From UBA6168 sp041163745 (lineage in GTDB: Bacteria; Bacteroidota; Bacteroidia; Chitinophagales; Saprospiraceae), in NCBI GenBank assembly GCA_041163745.1, contig JBEAQU010000024.1, forward strand, positions 87,218 to 151,217: a stretch of DNA of 64,000 bases, written 5' to 3'. Below the pieces are notes generated by a model. The model saw only the letters and a list, made by a program, of their open reading frames with translations. It was not told the DNA's origin and ran no database searches. A program made the position numbers and the translations under genes. Shown here piece by piece: positions 20,102 through 29,907 of this stretch. Position 1 is the stretch's first letter. The number at the start of each line of letters is the position of its first letter.

Positions 20102-21231
20102 TGAGCACCATGTCAGACCACATGAACCCAAATCCGGCGAGCGCATCGGCGCTGGATGCCATCCTCGTCGGCCAGGGCTTGGCGGGCACTCTTTTGTCAT
20201 ACAACCTGCTGCGGCAGGGTGCGCGGATACTGGTCATCGACCGGTACCGACCGGGGATGTCATCCGCGGTGGCTGCCGGCATCATCAATCCGGTCACCGG
20301 TCGACGCCTGGCGAAAAGCTGGATGTACGAGACCTTGATGGAACATGCCCGTGGTACCTACCGGGATCTGGAGCGTCGGCTGCAGGTTCCCCTCTGGCAT
20401 GAGCGGGTCATCCACCGGGCCCTGCACCACAACTTCGACATGGCGGAATGGGACCGTCGGAGCAGCTTCCCGGAGTATGAGGGCTACCTGGGAGAGACGG
20501 GACGTATATCCCCATACCCTACCATCTTGCGGGAAGCCCATGGCTGGGGCACCTTGTGCAAGGCGGCACAGGTGGCCGTACCGACCCTGCTCAAGGCCTG
20601 GCGGACGCATTTGTCGGCGGCAGGCGGATATTGGGAACACGCTTTTTCCTACGACCGATTGGAAGTCACGCCGGCCGGTGTGGTATATGACGGCATCCGG
20701 GCGAAGAAAATCATATTCTGCGAAGGTGCCGGCGCCACGGAAAACCCCTACTTCCGGTATCTGCCCTTCCGCCCGACCAAGGGAGAGCTGTTGTTGGTAC
20801 GGCTGCCCGGTGTGCGGTTGCAAGGCATGGTGCGGAACCAGCTCCTGTTAGTCCCGCACCGGCCAGCCGTCTTCCAGGGTACGGCCGGACAAGATGAGTT
20901 GTACTGGGCCGGATCCACCAGCCGTTGGGAATATGCGGATCCCCACCCCACCCCTTCCGTCGGCGAATCATTGGTCCGGCAGCTGCAGGACATGTTGGCC
21001 GTACGTTTCGAAGTGGTCGACCACCTGGCCGGTATCCGGCCCACCGTGGAGGACATACGTCCGTACCTTGGGAAGCATCCGAATCATCCTACCGTTTTCA
21101 TATTCAATGGGTTGGGAACAAAAGGCGCATCGCTGGCCCCTTATTTCGCCACCATGCTGACAGCGCACCTGGTCACCGGACGACCGCTCGACCCCGCCGT
21201 CTCCATCGGCCGCATACCCTGTCCCGAATGA
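20101..21231 (+). CDS. FAD-dependent oxidoreductase, D-amino acid oxidase/DadA family
   Basis: A 376-residue flavoprotein. The N-terminal dinucleotide-binding motif is VGQGLAGTLLSYNLL (about residues 22-36), followed by an acidic/basic turn VIDRYRPGMSSAVAAGIINPVTG. The C-terminal FAD-contact region has GIRPTVEDIRPYLG and FNGLGTKGASLAPYFA. This matches the DAO fold (ThiO, DadA, MnmC C-domain). The substrate is unknown; amines or amino acids oxidised to imines are usual. It starts at an ATG overlapping the stop of the helical protein upstream. I saw no thiamine or tRNA-modification neighbours that would assign it to ThiO or MnmC. Confidence 0.88.
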   Translation: MSTMSDHMNPNPASASALDAILVGQGLAGTLLSYNLLRQGARILVIDRYRPGMSSAVAAGIINPVTGRRLAKSWMYETLMEHARGTYRDLERRLQVPLWHERVIHRALHHNFDMAEWDRRSSFPEYEGYLGETGRISPYPTILREAHGWGTLCKAAQVAVPTLLKAWRTHLSAAGGYWEHAFSYDRLEVTPAGVVYDGIRAKKIIFCEGAGATENPYFRYLPFRPTKGELLLVRLPGVRLQGMVRNQLLLVPHRPAVFQGTAGQDELYWAGSTSRWEYADPHPTPSVGESLVRQLQDMLAVRFEVVDHLAGIRPTVEDIRPYLGKHPNHPTVFIFNGLGTKGASLAPYFATMLTAHLVTGRPLDPAVSIGRIPCPE

Positions 21232-21619
21232 AGTGGCGCGGGCATTTCGGGCGCACCTTCGGCTGATTTAACGCTTTCCCTTCGATTTTGGCGAGCATTT
21301 TGCATTAGCCAAGACAGTCCGAAAGATCCCATGCATATCCGGGCAAACAGCCGTTTGTCCATCATCCCTTTCATTGGAAACACAACAAGCACGCTCTTGC
21401 CGAGCGGAGGCAAGTTGGTCCATTACGCGGCCACCCCGTAGGTCCGACGGCCGTCGGCGCTTTCCCGAAAGGGTTGCCGGCTGCCCGAAAAAACCTGCGA
21501 CGACCAAGCGATGGCATTGTCGGAGCAGTTGCTTCGACGTTCCTCCTGCCGGCATAACCAGTATCGGATTTTCCTACAACCATCATACCCGCCCCCCCCG
21601 GTCGGGATAAGTGTCATTC
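21232..21619. other. Intergenic region upstream of the DUF6089-like gene
   Basis: About 390 bases. I see no gene, no convincing consensus promoter and no terminator with a T-tract. Confidence 0.5.
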
Positions 21620-22453
21620 ATGCGACTGCGATTAATTGCCTTCATCGTAGCGGCCGTCCACTTCATGCCCGGCATGTACGGACAGCGGAACCTGGACATC
21701 GGCATTTGCTATGGTGTCACCCATTACATGGGAGACCTCCACCGTAATCCGGTGGAAGTCCTTGAATTCAACAAGGCGTTGGGTTTGATGCTGCGCTACA
21801 ACCACAACAACATACTAGCCCTCAGACTCCAGTTCCTGCAGGGGGCGCTCTCCGGCAGTGACGCCAACTACCCCACCATTGAGGCAGCCCGTCTTCGGAA
21901 TCTCAGCTTCCGGTCACCGTTGTACGAAAGCAGTCTCCACCTGGAATGTTCCTTCATGAACTTCGGTATCCGCAGGCACCATGTCTCGCGGCGGCTGATT
22001 TCCTACCGGGCTTCCGCCTACCTTTCTGCCGGCATCGCCGGTTTTTATTTCAACCCCAGGACCTTGTACCAGGACAGTTGGGTAGAGCTGCAGCCGCTCG
22101 GCACGGAGGGGCAGGGGCTACCCGGATATGCGGATAAGTACAATCGTTTCCAGTTGGCCGTTCCGGTCGGCATCGGATTCAAGATCAAGCCGGGCGACCG
22201 TTCCTCCTTCGGACTGACCTTCGGATACCGTCACACATTCACCGATTATCTGGACGATGTGTCCGGCAACTATCCGGACCTTCAGCAACTGTATCAATTG
22301 AACCCGATGGCGGCTCAGCTTTCCTGCCGGACGGAAGGGGGCGCGGCCCCTGACAATCCCGCGGTGTCGGACCAGCGGGGCAGCAATTCCGGAAACGACC
22401 ATTATTTCTTCGCCGGCTGCACCCTGGCCATTACCCTCGGCCAGCAAAGGTAA
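21620..22453 (+). CDS. Outer-membrane beta-barrel protein, DUF6089-like
   Basis: A 277-residue protein with a signal peptide (MRLRLIAFIVAAVHFMPGMYG). It opens with LDIGICYGVTHYMGDLHRN, the typical first strand of the DUF6089 family of Bacteroidota. Alternating strands follow: MLRYNHNNILALRLQFLQG, YRASAYLSAGIAGFYFNP, LAVPVGIGFKIKPGDRSSF, and a final ITLGQQR. It is predicted to be a small beta-barrel in the outer membrane; the function of the family is unknown. I chose ATG 21620 over a GTG three codons earlier. Confidence 0.8.
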   Translation: MRLRLIAFIVAAVHFMPGMYGQRNLDIGICYGVTHYMGDLHRNPVEVLEFNKALGLMLRYNHNNILALRLQFLQGALSGSDANYPTIEAARLRNLSFRSPLYESSLHLECSFMNFGIRRHHVSRRLISYRASAYLSAGIAGFYFNPRTLYQDSWVELQPLGTEGQGLPGYADKYNRFQLAVPVGIGFKIKPGDRSSFGLTFGYRHTFTDYLDDVSGNYPDLQQLYQLNPMAAQLSCRTEGGAAPDNPAVSDQRGSNSGNDHYFFAGCTLAITLGQQR

Positions 22454-22827
22454 TCCGTGGAGGCTAACAAGCTTTTTCTTGTAAATTTTGGCCGGACGGT
22501 ACCAAACTTTGCGTTGAAGTGTTTAATTTGGAATTGCATAATGTCGGCAGAATCCTGTCTGCCGGTATTTTCTCCAGCATTTTACTCAACTGGATGCGGA
22601 ATGGTTCGAGATTTGCCCAACAGTCGCTCAAGGTCTGTAAAGGCGGAACAGGCAAACCGATTAAGCAAGCCTCTGCGGATGCATTCCCAGTCAGCCCGAA
22701 CAAGCTCAGGCCTGAACATCAACACCTCAGGATCGGATTACGCGACCTTGGGTTCCGCCGTTCTGCGGCAGCCCGTCGGTGCGAGGGAGAAACGCCCTGG
22801 TACAGGTTGGCATATTAGTTTGTTTAC
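22454..22827. other. Intergenic region upstream of the polysaccharide exporter
   Basis: About 370 bases. An open frame covers part of it, but its composition and lack of a recognisable start argue against coding. It contains TAAATTTTG- and AAACTTTG-like elements near 22480-22515 that could be parts of a promoter; none has a full consensus. Confidence 0.45.
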
Positions 22828-23649
22828 ATGACAAATCGAGCAAAGGTGTTCTTCGGTCACATCAGGTACTTTTTGAAGGACCTTGTCGGGCAACGCTCCG
22901 CTATCCTGGCACTCAGCCGCCGTGATTTCAAGCGCAAGTACATCCGGCACTTTTTCGGTCTGGTTTGGGCAGTCCTGGATCCTTTCCTGTTCGTATCCAT
23001 ACTCTACTTCGTTTTCCAATCCCGTTTCGGCGGCGGGCTGGTGGAGGGTATCCCTTATGTGGTTTACATGCTGTGCGGATATGTCGTATTGGACATCTAC
23101 AATACCCAGCAGCAGATCATCACGGTCGTAAGGGACCACCAATACCTACTGAAGAAAGTACACTTCCGCATCAGCTCCCTGCCGATCATCCGATTGTTGT
23201 CGAACCTGCTGATGCATGGGGTCATCCTGGCGGTGACCGTTGTCGTGCTGCTGGCCAACGAGATTCATCCATCATTATATTGGTTGCAGCTGGCTTACTA
23301 TGTCGCGGCCGTTTCCACCCTCCTGGTCGGACTGGGTCTGATTACGTCCTCGGTCTATCTTTTTTTTCCGGACATCGCCAACATCATGGGCATAGCGAAC
23401 CGCATGATGGTATTCATCACACCTATTTTCTGGCGGTCGAACGACGTTCCTGATACGGTTGCATTATTGTTGAAGCTCAACCCGCTGTGCTATGTGATAC
23501 AAGGGTATCGGGACAGTTTCCTATACGAGCGGGGATTTTGGGAGCATCCTTTGGAGACCTTGTATTTCTGGACAGTGTCAGGGATTGTTCTGTTCATCGG
23601 AATCAAGGTGTTTCGAAGGCTGAGACCCCATTTCGCAGAAATCGCCTGA
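22828..23649 (+). CDS. ABC-2 type polysaccharide export permease (Wzm/TagG-like)
   Basis: A 273-residue membrane protein with six predicted transmembrane segments. An N-terminal cytoplasmic stretch ILALSRRDFKRKYIRHFFG, typical of O-antigen/teichoic acid exporters, is followed by LVWAVLDPFLFVSILYFVF. It forms the channel half of an ABC exporter that moves a lipid-linked glycan across the inner membrane. The ATPase gene begins one base after its stop. The C-terminal loop (MMVFITPIFWRSNDVP) also matches the family. No glycan biosynthesis cluster is attached, apart from a single glycosyltransferase 5 kb downstream. Confidence 0.92.
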   Translation: MTNRAKVFFGHIRYFLKDLVGQRSAILALSRRDFKRKYIRHFFGLVWAVLDPFLFVSILYFVFQSRFGGGLVEGIPYVVYMLCGYVVLDIYNTQQQIITVVRDHQYLLKKVHFRISSLPIIRLLSNLLMHGVILAVTVVVLLANEIHPSLYWLQLAYYVAAVSTLLVGLGLITSSVYLFFPDIANIMGIANRMMVFITPIFWRSNDVPDTVALLLKLNPLCYVIQGYRDSFLYERGFWEHPLETLYFWTVSGIVLFIGIKVFRRLRPHFAEIA

Positions 23650-23650
23650 T

Positions 23651-25141
23651 ATGGAAGCAGACAAGGACATTATGATCTCATTGCAGAACGTATCCAAATA
23701 TTACCGGCTCTACAGTCGGAAATCGGACCGCATACGAGAGGCCTTCCACCCCACGGGTAAGAAGTTCCATGAGAAATATTATGCCCTGCGCAACATAAAC
23801 CTGCAGGTAGGCAGCGGGGAGATTCTGGGAGTCATGGGGCGTAACGGATGTGGAAAGTCCACCTTGATGAAAGTCATCTCAAACATCCTGACGCCGAACG
23901 AAGGAAGCGTGCGGGTCAGCGGGCATATCGTACCCCTGCTGGAATTGGGTGCGGGTTTCAATCCCGAATTCACAGGACTGGAGAACATATACTTTTACAA
24001 CTACATCCATGGATTCAGCCATTCGCAGACGGATGCCATGCTGAACGACATCCTTGAATTCGCGGAGATCGGCCAATATATCCACCAACCGCTCAAGTCC
24101 TATTCCTCCGGCATGCGTTCGAGGCTCGCTTTCGCCGTCAGCATCAACATTGACCCGGACATACTCATCCTGGACGAAGTGCTTGCGGTCGGCGACGAAA
24201 GATTCCGACGGAAGTGTTACGCGGTGATGGAAACATTCTTCAAGGGAGGGAAGACCGTGCTGTTCGTCAGCCATTCCAAGTCCGCCATTTTTTCCTATTG
24301 CACGCGGGCCATTCTGATGCACGAGGGGGAGATCATCCTGGACGGGCCGGCGAAACTCGTATCCACCTTGTATACACAGCATGTGCAGGCAGCTGTTGAA
24401 TTGTTGCCGGAAACCCTTGCCACCATTCGCAGGATAGAGGCGGATGTGGCGCTAAAGGAGGCCATCTACCAGGAAATTAGCGAATTGAACAAACCGGAGA
24501 ACGACTTGGACGACCTGGGTCCGGAGCTTCCGACGGAGGCGGCATCGCTTGTCCGCCGGATGCGTGACAATCAATACCGTGATACCGAAGAGGAGGTGGA
24601 TACCATGTTGGAGAATCAACCAAACTTTCTTCTGCCCAAAGCGATGTTCCTCGAAAACCTGTCACCCGCCAGTTCCTATGTGACCGAACATCCGGACTTT
24701 TCGATTTCGGATGTCCGGATCACCACGCCGTCCGGAGAAACGGTCAACCAGCTCATCACAGGCGACACGTACGAGCTGGAATTCCGGCTTCGCATTCGGA
24801 AAGACCAACAGGAAATGTATTGGTATGTGGCCGTCAAGCTTCCCAACGGATTCCAGATCTTCGAATACGGCCCCAAGGGGAAAGCCAGACAGCGGGTCAT
24901 ATCCGATGTAGCTGCTGGATTCGACCGGACCGTCCGGTGGCAGTTCGCCTGCAACCTGCTCAGAGGCTCCTATTTCGTGGATATCGGCATCAGACAGCCG
25001 AATTTCAAAAAAACCGTCGATCTGTACAAGATCAGTGACGCCCTGCTCTTCAAGGTCAGGACGCCGCCGACCTTTGCTGAAAAGGGCATCTCATTCCTGA
25101 ACATGGTACCCTTGGCCACTACCGAGGAACCAACAGACTGA
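23651..25141 (+). CDS. ABC transporter ATPase for polysaccharide export with C-terminal glycan-binding domain (Wzt-like)
   Basis: A 496-residue protein. The ATPase domain (residues 1-245) has Walker A GRNGCGKST (63-71), signature SSGMRSRL (152-159) and Walker B DILILDEVLAVGD (170-182). A helical linker of about 90 residues follows (245-330, many Glu and Asp), then a beta-rich domain (about 335-480; FSISDVRITTPSGETVNQL, GDTYELEFRLRI, LRGSYFVDIGI). The layout matches Wzt-type exporters, in which the C-terminal domain recognises the end of the O-polysaccharide. The linker is longer than in classic Wzt. It partners with the permease immediately upstream. Confidence 0.9.
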   Translation: MEADKDIMISLQNVSKYYRLYSRKSDRIREAFHPTGKKFHEKYYALRNINLQVGSGEILGVMGRNGCGKSTLMKVISNILTPNEGSVRVSGHIVPLLELGAGFNPEFTGLENIYFYNYIHGFSHSQTDAMLNDILEFAEIGQYIHQPLKSYSSGMRSRLAFAVSINIDPDILILDEVLAVGDERFRRKCYAVMETFFKGGKTVLFVSHSKSAIFSYCTRAILMHEGEIILDGPAKLVSTLYTQHVQAAVELLPETLATIRRIEADVALKEAIYQEISELNKPENDLDDLGPELPTEAASLVRRMRDNQYRDTEEEVDTMLENQPNFLLPKAMFLENLSPASSYVTEHPDFSISDVRITTPSGETVNQLITGDTYELEFRLRIRKDQQEMYWYVAVKLPNGFQIFEYGPKGKARQRVISDVAAGFDRTVRWQFACNLLRGSYFVDIGIRQPNFKKTVDLYKISDALLFKVRTPPTFAEKGISFLNMVPLATTEEPTD

Positions 25142-25501
25142 CCTCTCTCGCGACGCCGCTGGCCACAAAAAAGCACAACGGATTGCCAGAAGGCTGCAGG
25201 TCTCAGCAAACAAAACTATAGTTGGCTATTTCAATTATGGTTTAACTATTATTTCTCCTCTTCAGCTTCGCCAACTTTATTTGACGCTACAATTGCACCT
25301 TCGTAATCTATTCCCTATATTTGCCGCAGAGAATTAGCGTTTTTAATCACAAGGAACCACCTACCTATATTTCTGCATCCGTCCCTTCTGGATGTTGTAC
25401 AAGCGTTTCCATCCCATGAGTGTGGCAAAGTGCTCGAATTAGTATTTTGTCATTTCCTTCAGAATCTTACTTCAAACCAAACTGCATTGAAGCACATAAC
25501 C
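25142..25501. other. Intergenic region with promoter and long leader of the beta-helix gene
   Basis: About 360 AT-richer bases. It contains one clear promoter (25293-25323) and a leader of about 170 bases before the next gene. No other gene is supported. Confidence 0.6.
25293..25323 (+). promoter_or_regulatory. Bacteroidota-type promoter for the beta-helix protein gene
   Basis: TTG (25293-25295), 20 bases, TATATTTG (25316-25323): full consensus match. Predicted start near 25329. Confidence 0.7.
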
Positions 25502-26461
25502 ATGGCATGTCTGTGCCTGTTGTTTATCGGCAGGGCAGACACGCAGACCATTTACGTCAAGGAAGGAGGGATGGGAACCGGTAGTTCCTGGCAGGACGCC
25601 ACGGGTAATCTTCAGTTGGCGCTGCAACAGGCTAGGGAAGGTACCGAAATCTGGGTGGCGCGTGGCACTTACCGCCCCACTTCCGGGAGCAACCGGTTCG
25701 AATCCTTTGCGATCGGGGACGGCGTCAAGGTACGGGGCGGGTTCGCCGGTACCGAGACGACTGCTTCCCAACGCCAACTGTCCGTCAATGAAACCATACT
25801 TTCGGGCGAAATCGGTAAACCCGGCATCGCCGACAATTCCTATCACGTCGTTACGATCGGGCAAGCGGGCCCCGGGACCCTGCTGGAGGGGTTCACCTTG
25901 GAGGGTGGGCATGCCAATCTGGAGAACCAGCTCCATCCGATGGCTGCCTTCGGTGGTGGTCTGCTAATCAACGCCCAAGATCGGACGTCCGCCCCGGTCA
26001 TCCGGCAGGTGACCTTCCGGCACAACAGTGCCCGCAACGGTGCGGGCGTTTACATCAACGGGAGAAAAGGCCGTTGCAACCCGGTGTTCGAATCCTGTTC
26101 CTTCGAACACAACGAGGCGGGCTTGGACGGCGGGGCTGTTTACAACGACGGCAGTAAGGGCGGCCGGGCCCATCCCATGTTCAACGGATGCATCTTCGAC
26201 CGTAACATCGCCACATACGGCGGTGCCGTCTGCAGTTCCTCCGCGGAAGGAGATTGCAGTCTGACGATGTCGCAGTGCATTTTCCGGGACAACGCCGCTT
26301 TTCTGCGGGGCGGTGCCATTTTCTCCTTGAACGGTGCCGAACAATGTCTGCTCGATCTGGCGGAATGCCAGTTCGCCGGTAATTTTCCGGATGACCGCAA
26401 CATGATATTCTCCAATTACGCCGGTCGGTCCAAAGGTTACGGGCTTCAACAGACTCCCTGA
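25502..26461 (+). CDS. Secreted right-handed beta-helix protein
   Basis: A 319-residue protein with a short hydrophobic N-terminus (MACLCLLFIGRADTQ), then YVKEGGMGTGSSWQDATGN, a common opening of secreted parallel beta-helix proteins (choice-of-anchor/Pmp-like). Repeats with the pattern C-x-F-x-x-N-x-A-x-x-GGA(V/I) recur three or four times (RHNSARNGAGVYINGRKG; EHNEAGLDGGAVYNDGSKG; DRNIATYGGAVCSSS; RDNAAFLRGGAIFS). This is an exported, probably surface-located protein; no sorting domain is visible, so it ends early relative to larger relatives. Start: ATG 25502; a TTG at 25487 would add KHIT and give a more typical signal peptide. Confidence 0.78.
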   Translation: MACLCLLFIGRADTQTIYVKEGGMGTGSSWQDATGNLQLALQQAREGTEIWVARGTYRPTSGSNRFESFAIGDGVKVRGGFAGTETTASQRQLSVNETILSGEIGKPGIADNSYHVVTIGQAGPGTLLEGFTLEGGHANLENQLHPMAAFGGGLLINAQDRTSAPVIRQVTFRHNSARNGAGVYINGRKGRCNPVFESCSFEHNEAGLDGGAVYNDGSKGGRAHPMFNGCIFDRNIATYGGAVCSSSAEGDCSLTMSQCIFRDNAAFLRGGAIFSLNGAEQCLLDLAECQFAGNFPDDRNMIFSNYAGRSKGYGLQQTP

Positions 26462-26742
26462 CCATTTCGAGCCTTAAGGATCACCAACTTTGAATCGAAA
26501 TATCTCCCGAAGTGTCCGGCACGTATGGTGCGGGGCACTTTTTCTATGTTGTCGTGTCATTCCCAGCGTCGGAAGACAGGCTGAACCAAGCAGCCATCCG
26601 AATCGTTACACTGCAGAAAGCGGTTGTGGAGCCTGCCGGCCCCGATGCTGCGGCGTAGAAAAGTCGGGGTGAGGCCACCCATGTATACGGCGTTTGAAAC
26701 CGGCCGCGCAAGTCGTGTTCACCAAGTAATCCGACCACCATC

Positions 26743-28686
26743 ATGACGGCGACCCACCGGGAGGTGCTGCAACAATTTTGGGGATACCCGTCTTTCCGGC
26801 CCTTGCAGGAGGATATCATCACTTCGGTTCTCGACGGAAAGGACACACTGGCCTTGATGCCGACCGGCGGAGGCAAATCCCTTTGTTTTCAGGTTCCGGC
26901 GCTATGTCGAGCGGGAGTATGCCTGGTGATATCACCGCTGATCGCCCTGATGAAGGACCAGGTCGGGATTCTCCGCCGGAAAGGCATTGCCGCAGCCGCC
27001 ATCTACTCCGGCATGCCTGTCCGGGAAATCGACCGGATTTTCGATATGGCACTCGCGGGGCAACTCAAGTTCCTCTATCTTTCTCCGGAGCGGCTGCATA
27101 CCCGACAGATGGCGGAGCGTATCCGAAACATGACGGTCAACCTCCTGGCAGTGGATGAGGCACATTGCATTTCCCAATGGGGGTATGACTTCCGGCCCTC
27201 CTACCTTCGGATAGCCGACATACGGGCGGAGCTGCCCGGAACGCCGGTCCTGGCCCTCACGGCCACCGCGACAACGGAAGTGGTCCGGGACATCCAGCGG
27301 CGGTTGCTTTTCCGGGAAGGAAAGGTGTTGCAAAAAAGTTTCTCCCGGCAGAACCTGGCCTACGTCGTCCTGCAGGAGGAAAACAAATGGCCGCGGATGC
27401 TGGACATCCTGCGAAAAGTGCCGGGCAGTGCGGTCGTCTATGTCCGCAATCGTCGGATGACAGCGGAGGCGGCACGATATCTTCAGCAGAACAACATATC
27501 CGCCGAGCATTACCATGCCGGACTGGACACAGCCGAACGTTCCCGCCGGCAGGATGCCTGGATACGGAACGACATCCGGGTCATCGTATCCACCAATGCG
27601 TTCGGCATGGGCATAGACAAGCCCGACGTGCGGTTGGTGATACACCTGGATCTTCCCGACAGCCTGGAGGCGTATTTCCAGGAAGCCGGCCGTGCCGGAC
27701 GGGATGGCCAGCAGGCATATGCGGTCCTTCTGGTTTCGCCTGCCGACCGGCTCCGCCTGGAAGAAGGGATCGAAACCGCCTACCCCAGTCTGTCGGAGGT
27801 AAGGCAGGTGTACCGGGCTCTAGGCAGTTTCCTGCAACTGGCGCAAGGTGCCGGGTATCTTCAAACCCACGATTTCGATCTGAACCTGTTCTGCCGTAAT
27901 TTCCAGCTGCATCCGCTGAAGTCTCACGCGGCCCTCCGGCTGTTGGAGCAGGAAGGATGGATTGCCCTGACGGAGTCCGTTCAGGTTCCGTCAGCCTTCC
28001 ACATATCCGTCGACCGGGAGTCCCTTTACGATTATCAGCTGAAGAATCCCCGTTTGGATCCGCTGATAAAGACCGTCCTGCGGCTGACCCAAGGTGCCTT
28101 TCAGGATTTCGTACGGCTGAACGAATACCAGGTGGCCCGGGTGTTGCAGACCGGAGCGGACAAGGTCATCGCGGGTCTGCGCTTTCTTGCGAAGGAAGGG
28201 CTCATTCAATACCAGCCCACCAAAGACAAGCCCCAGCTTGTTTTTCTGCGGCCCAGGGTGGATGCGGAGGAGTTGCAATTCGACCAGGTCGCCTATGCGG
28301 AGCGCCGGGAACGGTCACGCGTCCGGATATTGGCTGCGGTGGACTATGCGACCACTCCCCTATGCAGGAGCCGGCAGCTTCTTTCCTATTTCGGGGAAAA
28401 GGATGCCCCGGTATGCGGAATTTGTGACGTTTGCTTGGACAATAAGCGTAAGGAACTGACCAACAACAGTTTCGAAGGTTATCGGAAAAGGATTTTAACA
28501 CTGTTGGCGTCCGGTGCCTGCCGAAACGAGAAAGATTTGACAAGCCATTTTCCGGCCAACCTGCACAGGCTTGTCCTGGAGACGGTTCAATACCTTCTGG
28601 ACGAAGGTCAGCTGGAGCGACAGTCGAATGGGCTGACGTTAATCGCGCCCGAGGCTGGCAAACCATCCGCTCCTACCGGCGGATGA
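26743..28686 (+). CDS. recQ: ATP-dependent DNA helicase RecQ
   Basis: A 647-residue 3'-5' helicase of the RecQ family. Motif I is MPTGGGKSLCFQ, motif II is VDEAHCISQWGYDFRPSY, and motif VI ends in QEAGRAGRDGQ. A zinc-binding C-terminal region is present (LLSYFGEKDAPVCGICDVC, preceded by CRSRQ). A winged-helix segment follows to the end. No HRDC domain is evident, which fits the shorter Bacteroidota RecQ forms. It functions in recombination repair and stalled-fork processing. The gene starts at ATG 26743; a glycosyltransferase gene follows 57 bases downstream. Confidence 0.95.
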   Translation: MTATHREVLQQFWGYPSFRPLQEDIITSVLDGKDTLALMPTGGGKSLCFQVPALCRAGVCLVISPLIALMKDQVGILRRKGIAAAAIYSGMPVREIDRIFDMALAGQLKFLYLSPERLHTRQMAERIRNMTVNLLAVDEAHCISQWGYDFRPSYLRIADIRAELPGTPVLALTATATTEVVRDIQRRLLFREGKVLQKSFSRQNLAYVVLQEENKWPRMLDILRKVPGSAVVYVRNRRMTAEAARYLQQNNISAEHYHAGLDTAERSRRQDAWIRNDIRVIVSTNAFGMGIDKPDVRLVIHLDLPDSLEAYFQEAGRAGRDGQQAYAVLLVSPADRLRLEEGIETAYPSLSEVRQVYRALGSFLQLAQGAGYLQTHDFDLNLFCRNFQLHPLKSHAALRLLEQEGWIALTESVQVPSAFHISVDRESLYDYQLKNPRLDPLIKTVLRLTQGAFQDFVRLNEYQVARVLQTGADKVIAGLRFLAKEGLIQYQPTKDKPQLVFLRPRVDAEELQFDQVAYAERRERSRVRILAAVDYATTPLCRSRQLLSYFGEKDAPVCGICDVCLDNKRKELTNNSFEGYRKRILTLLASGACRNEKDLTSHFPANLHRLVLETVQYLLDEGQLERQSNGLTLIAPEAGKPSAPTGG

Positions 28687-28743
28687 CGCCGCTTGTCGGT
28701 AGGTTACCGATCGTCCGTATCCGACATAACCACGTTGTCCCTG

Positions 28744-29892
28744 ATGGAAAACAAACAACACCGGCCCCGAATCATCTGTACGGTCATAAACGACCTGACA
28801 TTGGACCGCCGAATGATCCGAATAGCGGGCACCCTGGTCCGGGCGGGGTACGATGTCTGTCTTGTCGGTCGGCGATTGCCGGCGTCACAGCCGCTGGTCG
28901 AACAGATGTTCCGGCAACATCGGCTGGTCGTGCCGGTCAACAAAGGAAAGTTTTTTTACCTGTTGTACAATATTCGTTTGTGGTGGTTTCTGATGCGGAC
29001 CCCCTTCGACGCATTGAACGTGGTGGACCTGGACACGCTACCGGCGGGTCGCATCGCTGCCTTCCTTAAAAAGAAACCGTTGCTATACGATGCACACGAA
29101 TACTTCACCGAGGTCCCGGAACTGGTAGGCCGGCCTATTGTCCGGCAGGTCTGGCTGCTGGCCGAGCGTTTCCTGCTGCCCGGCATCCGGTACGCCTACA
29201 CGGTCAGCGGCAGTATCGCCGACCGATACCGGGAGCAATACGGCGTCGCGTTCGAAGTCGTCCGAAACCTGCCCCGACGGCAGGCGGCCGTGGAACCCAT
29301 CCGGCGTTATCGCCCTGGAAACGCACCTTTCATCCTGCTGTACCAGGGCATGCTCAACATGGGCAGAGGGTTGGAGGTGGCCATTTCCGCCATGCGGGAC
29401 CTCGAGGGAGTCGAATTGTGGTTGGTCGGGGAAGGAGATTGCTCCGCCGCATTGCGCAGACAGGCAGCGTCGGAAGCGGTATCCGGCCGGGTCCGTTTCC
29501 TCGGAATTGTCCCACCGGACCAATTGCCCGCCGTCACCAGGCAGGCGCATGCCGGACTCAATCTGTTGGAAAACAGCAGCCCGAGTTATTATTTCTCCCT
29601 CGCAAACAAAACCTTCGACTATGTGCAGGCGGGCATTCCCGGCATTTGCATGAATTTTCCGGAATATGCCCGACTGAACGCGGACGAGCCGGTGTTTGTC
29701 CTCTTGGAGGAGCTCAGCATAGCGGCTCTTCGGTCGGCTGTGGAACGTTTGCGATCCGACGAGGCGCAATATGAGCGCCTGTGCGCCGCCTGTCGTCAGC
29801 GGGCGGCTGCGTTGAGCTGGGAATCAGAAGAGCGGACGCTCCTATCCCTGTACCGGAGGGCCGTCCCCCTTGGAGACACCGCCCCAAAGTAA
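28744..29892 (+). CDS. Glycosyltransferase family 4-like
   Basis: A 382-residue GT-B-type transferase. The N-terminal half has TVINDLTLDRRMIRIAGTL and VGRRLPAS, then DALNVVDLDTLPAG and LLYDAHEYFTEVPEL. The C-terminal nucleotide-sugar half has LLYQGMLNMGRGLEVAISAM, LWLVGEGD, FLGIVPPDQLPAV and an ANKTFDYVQAGIPGI segment where GT4 enzymes bind the donor phosphates. Probable role is transfer of a sugar to a surface glycan or lipid carrier; donor and acceptor are unknown. The ATG at 28744 is preferred over an upstream one that would overlap the region just behind recQ. Confidence 0.85.
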   Translation: MENKQHRPRIICTVINDLTLDRRMIRIAGTLVRAGYDVCLVGRRLPASQPLVEQMFRQHRLVVPVNKGKFFYLLYNIRLWWFLMRTPFDALNVVDLDTLPAGRIAAFLKKKPLLYDAHEYFTEVPELVGRPIVRQVWLLAERFLLPGIRYAYTVSGSIADRYREQYGVAFEVVRNLPRRQAAVEPIRRYRPGNAPFILLYQGMLNMGRGLEVAISAMRDLEGVELWLVGEGDCSAALRRQAASEAVSGRVRFLGIVPPDQLPAVTRQAHAGLNLLENSSPSYYFSLANKTFDYVQAGIPGICMNFPEYARLNADEPVFVLLEELSIAALRSAVERLRSDEAQYERLCAACRQRAAALSWESEERTLLSLYRRAVPLGDTAPK

Positions 29893-29907
29893 GGAGAATA
29901 CACCGGT

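Noticed and set aside
22457..22831. Short open frame upstream of the ABC permease
   Set aside because: Cys/Ser-rich composition, no start signal, ends within the permease start.
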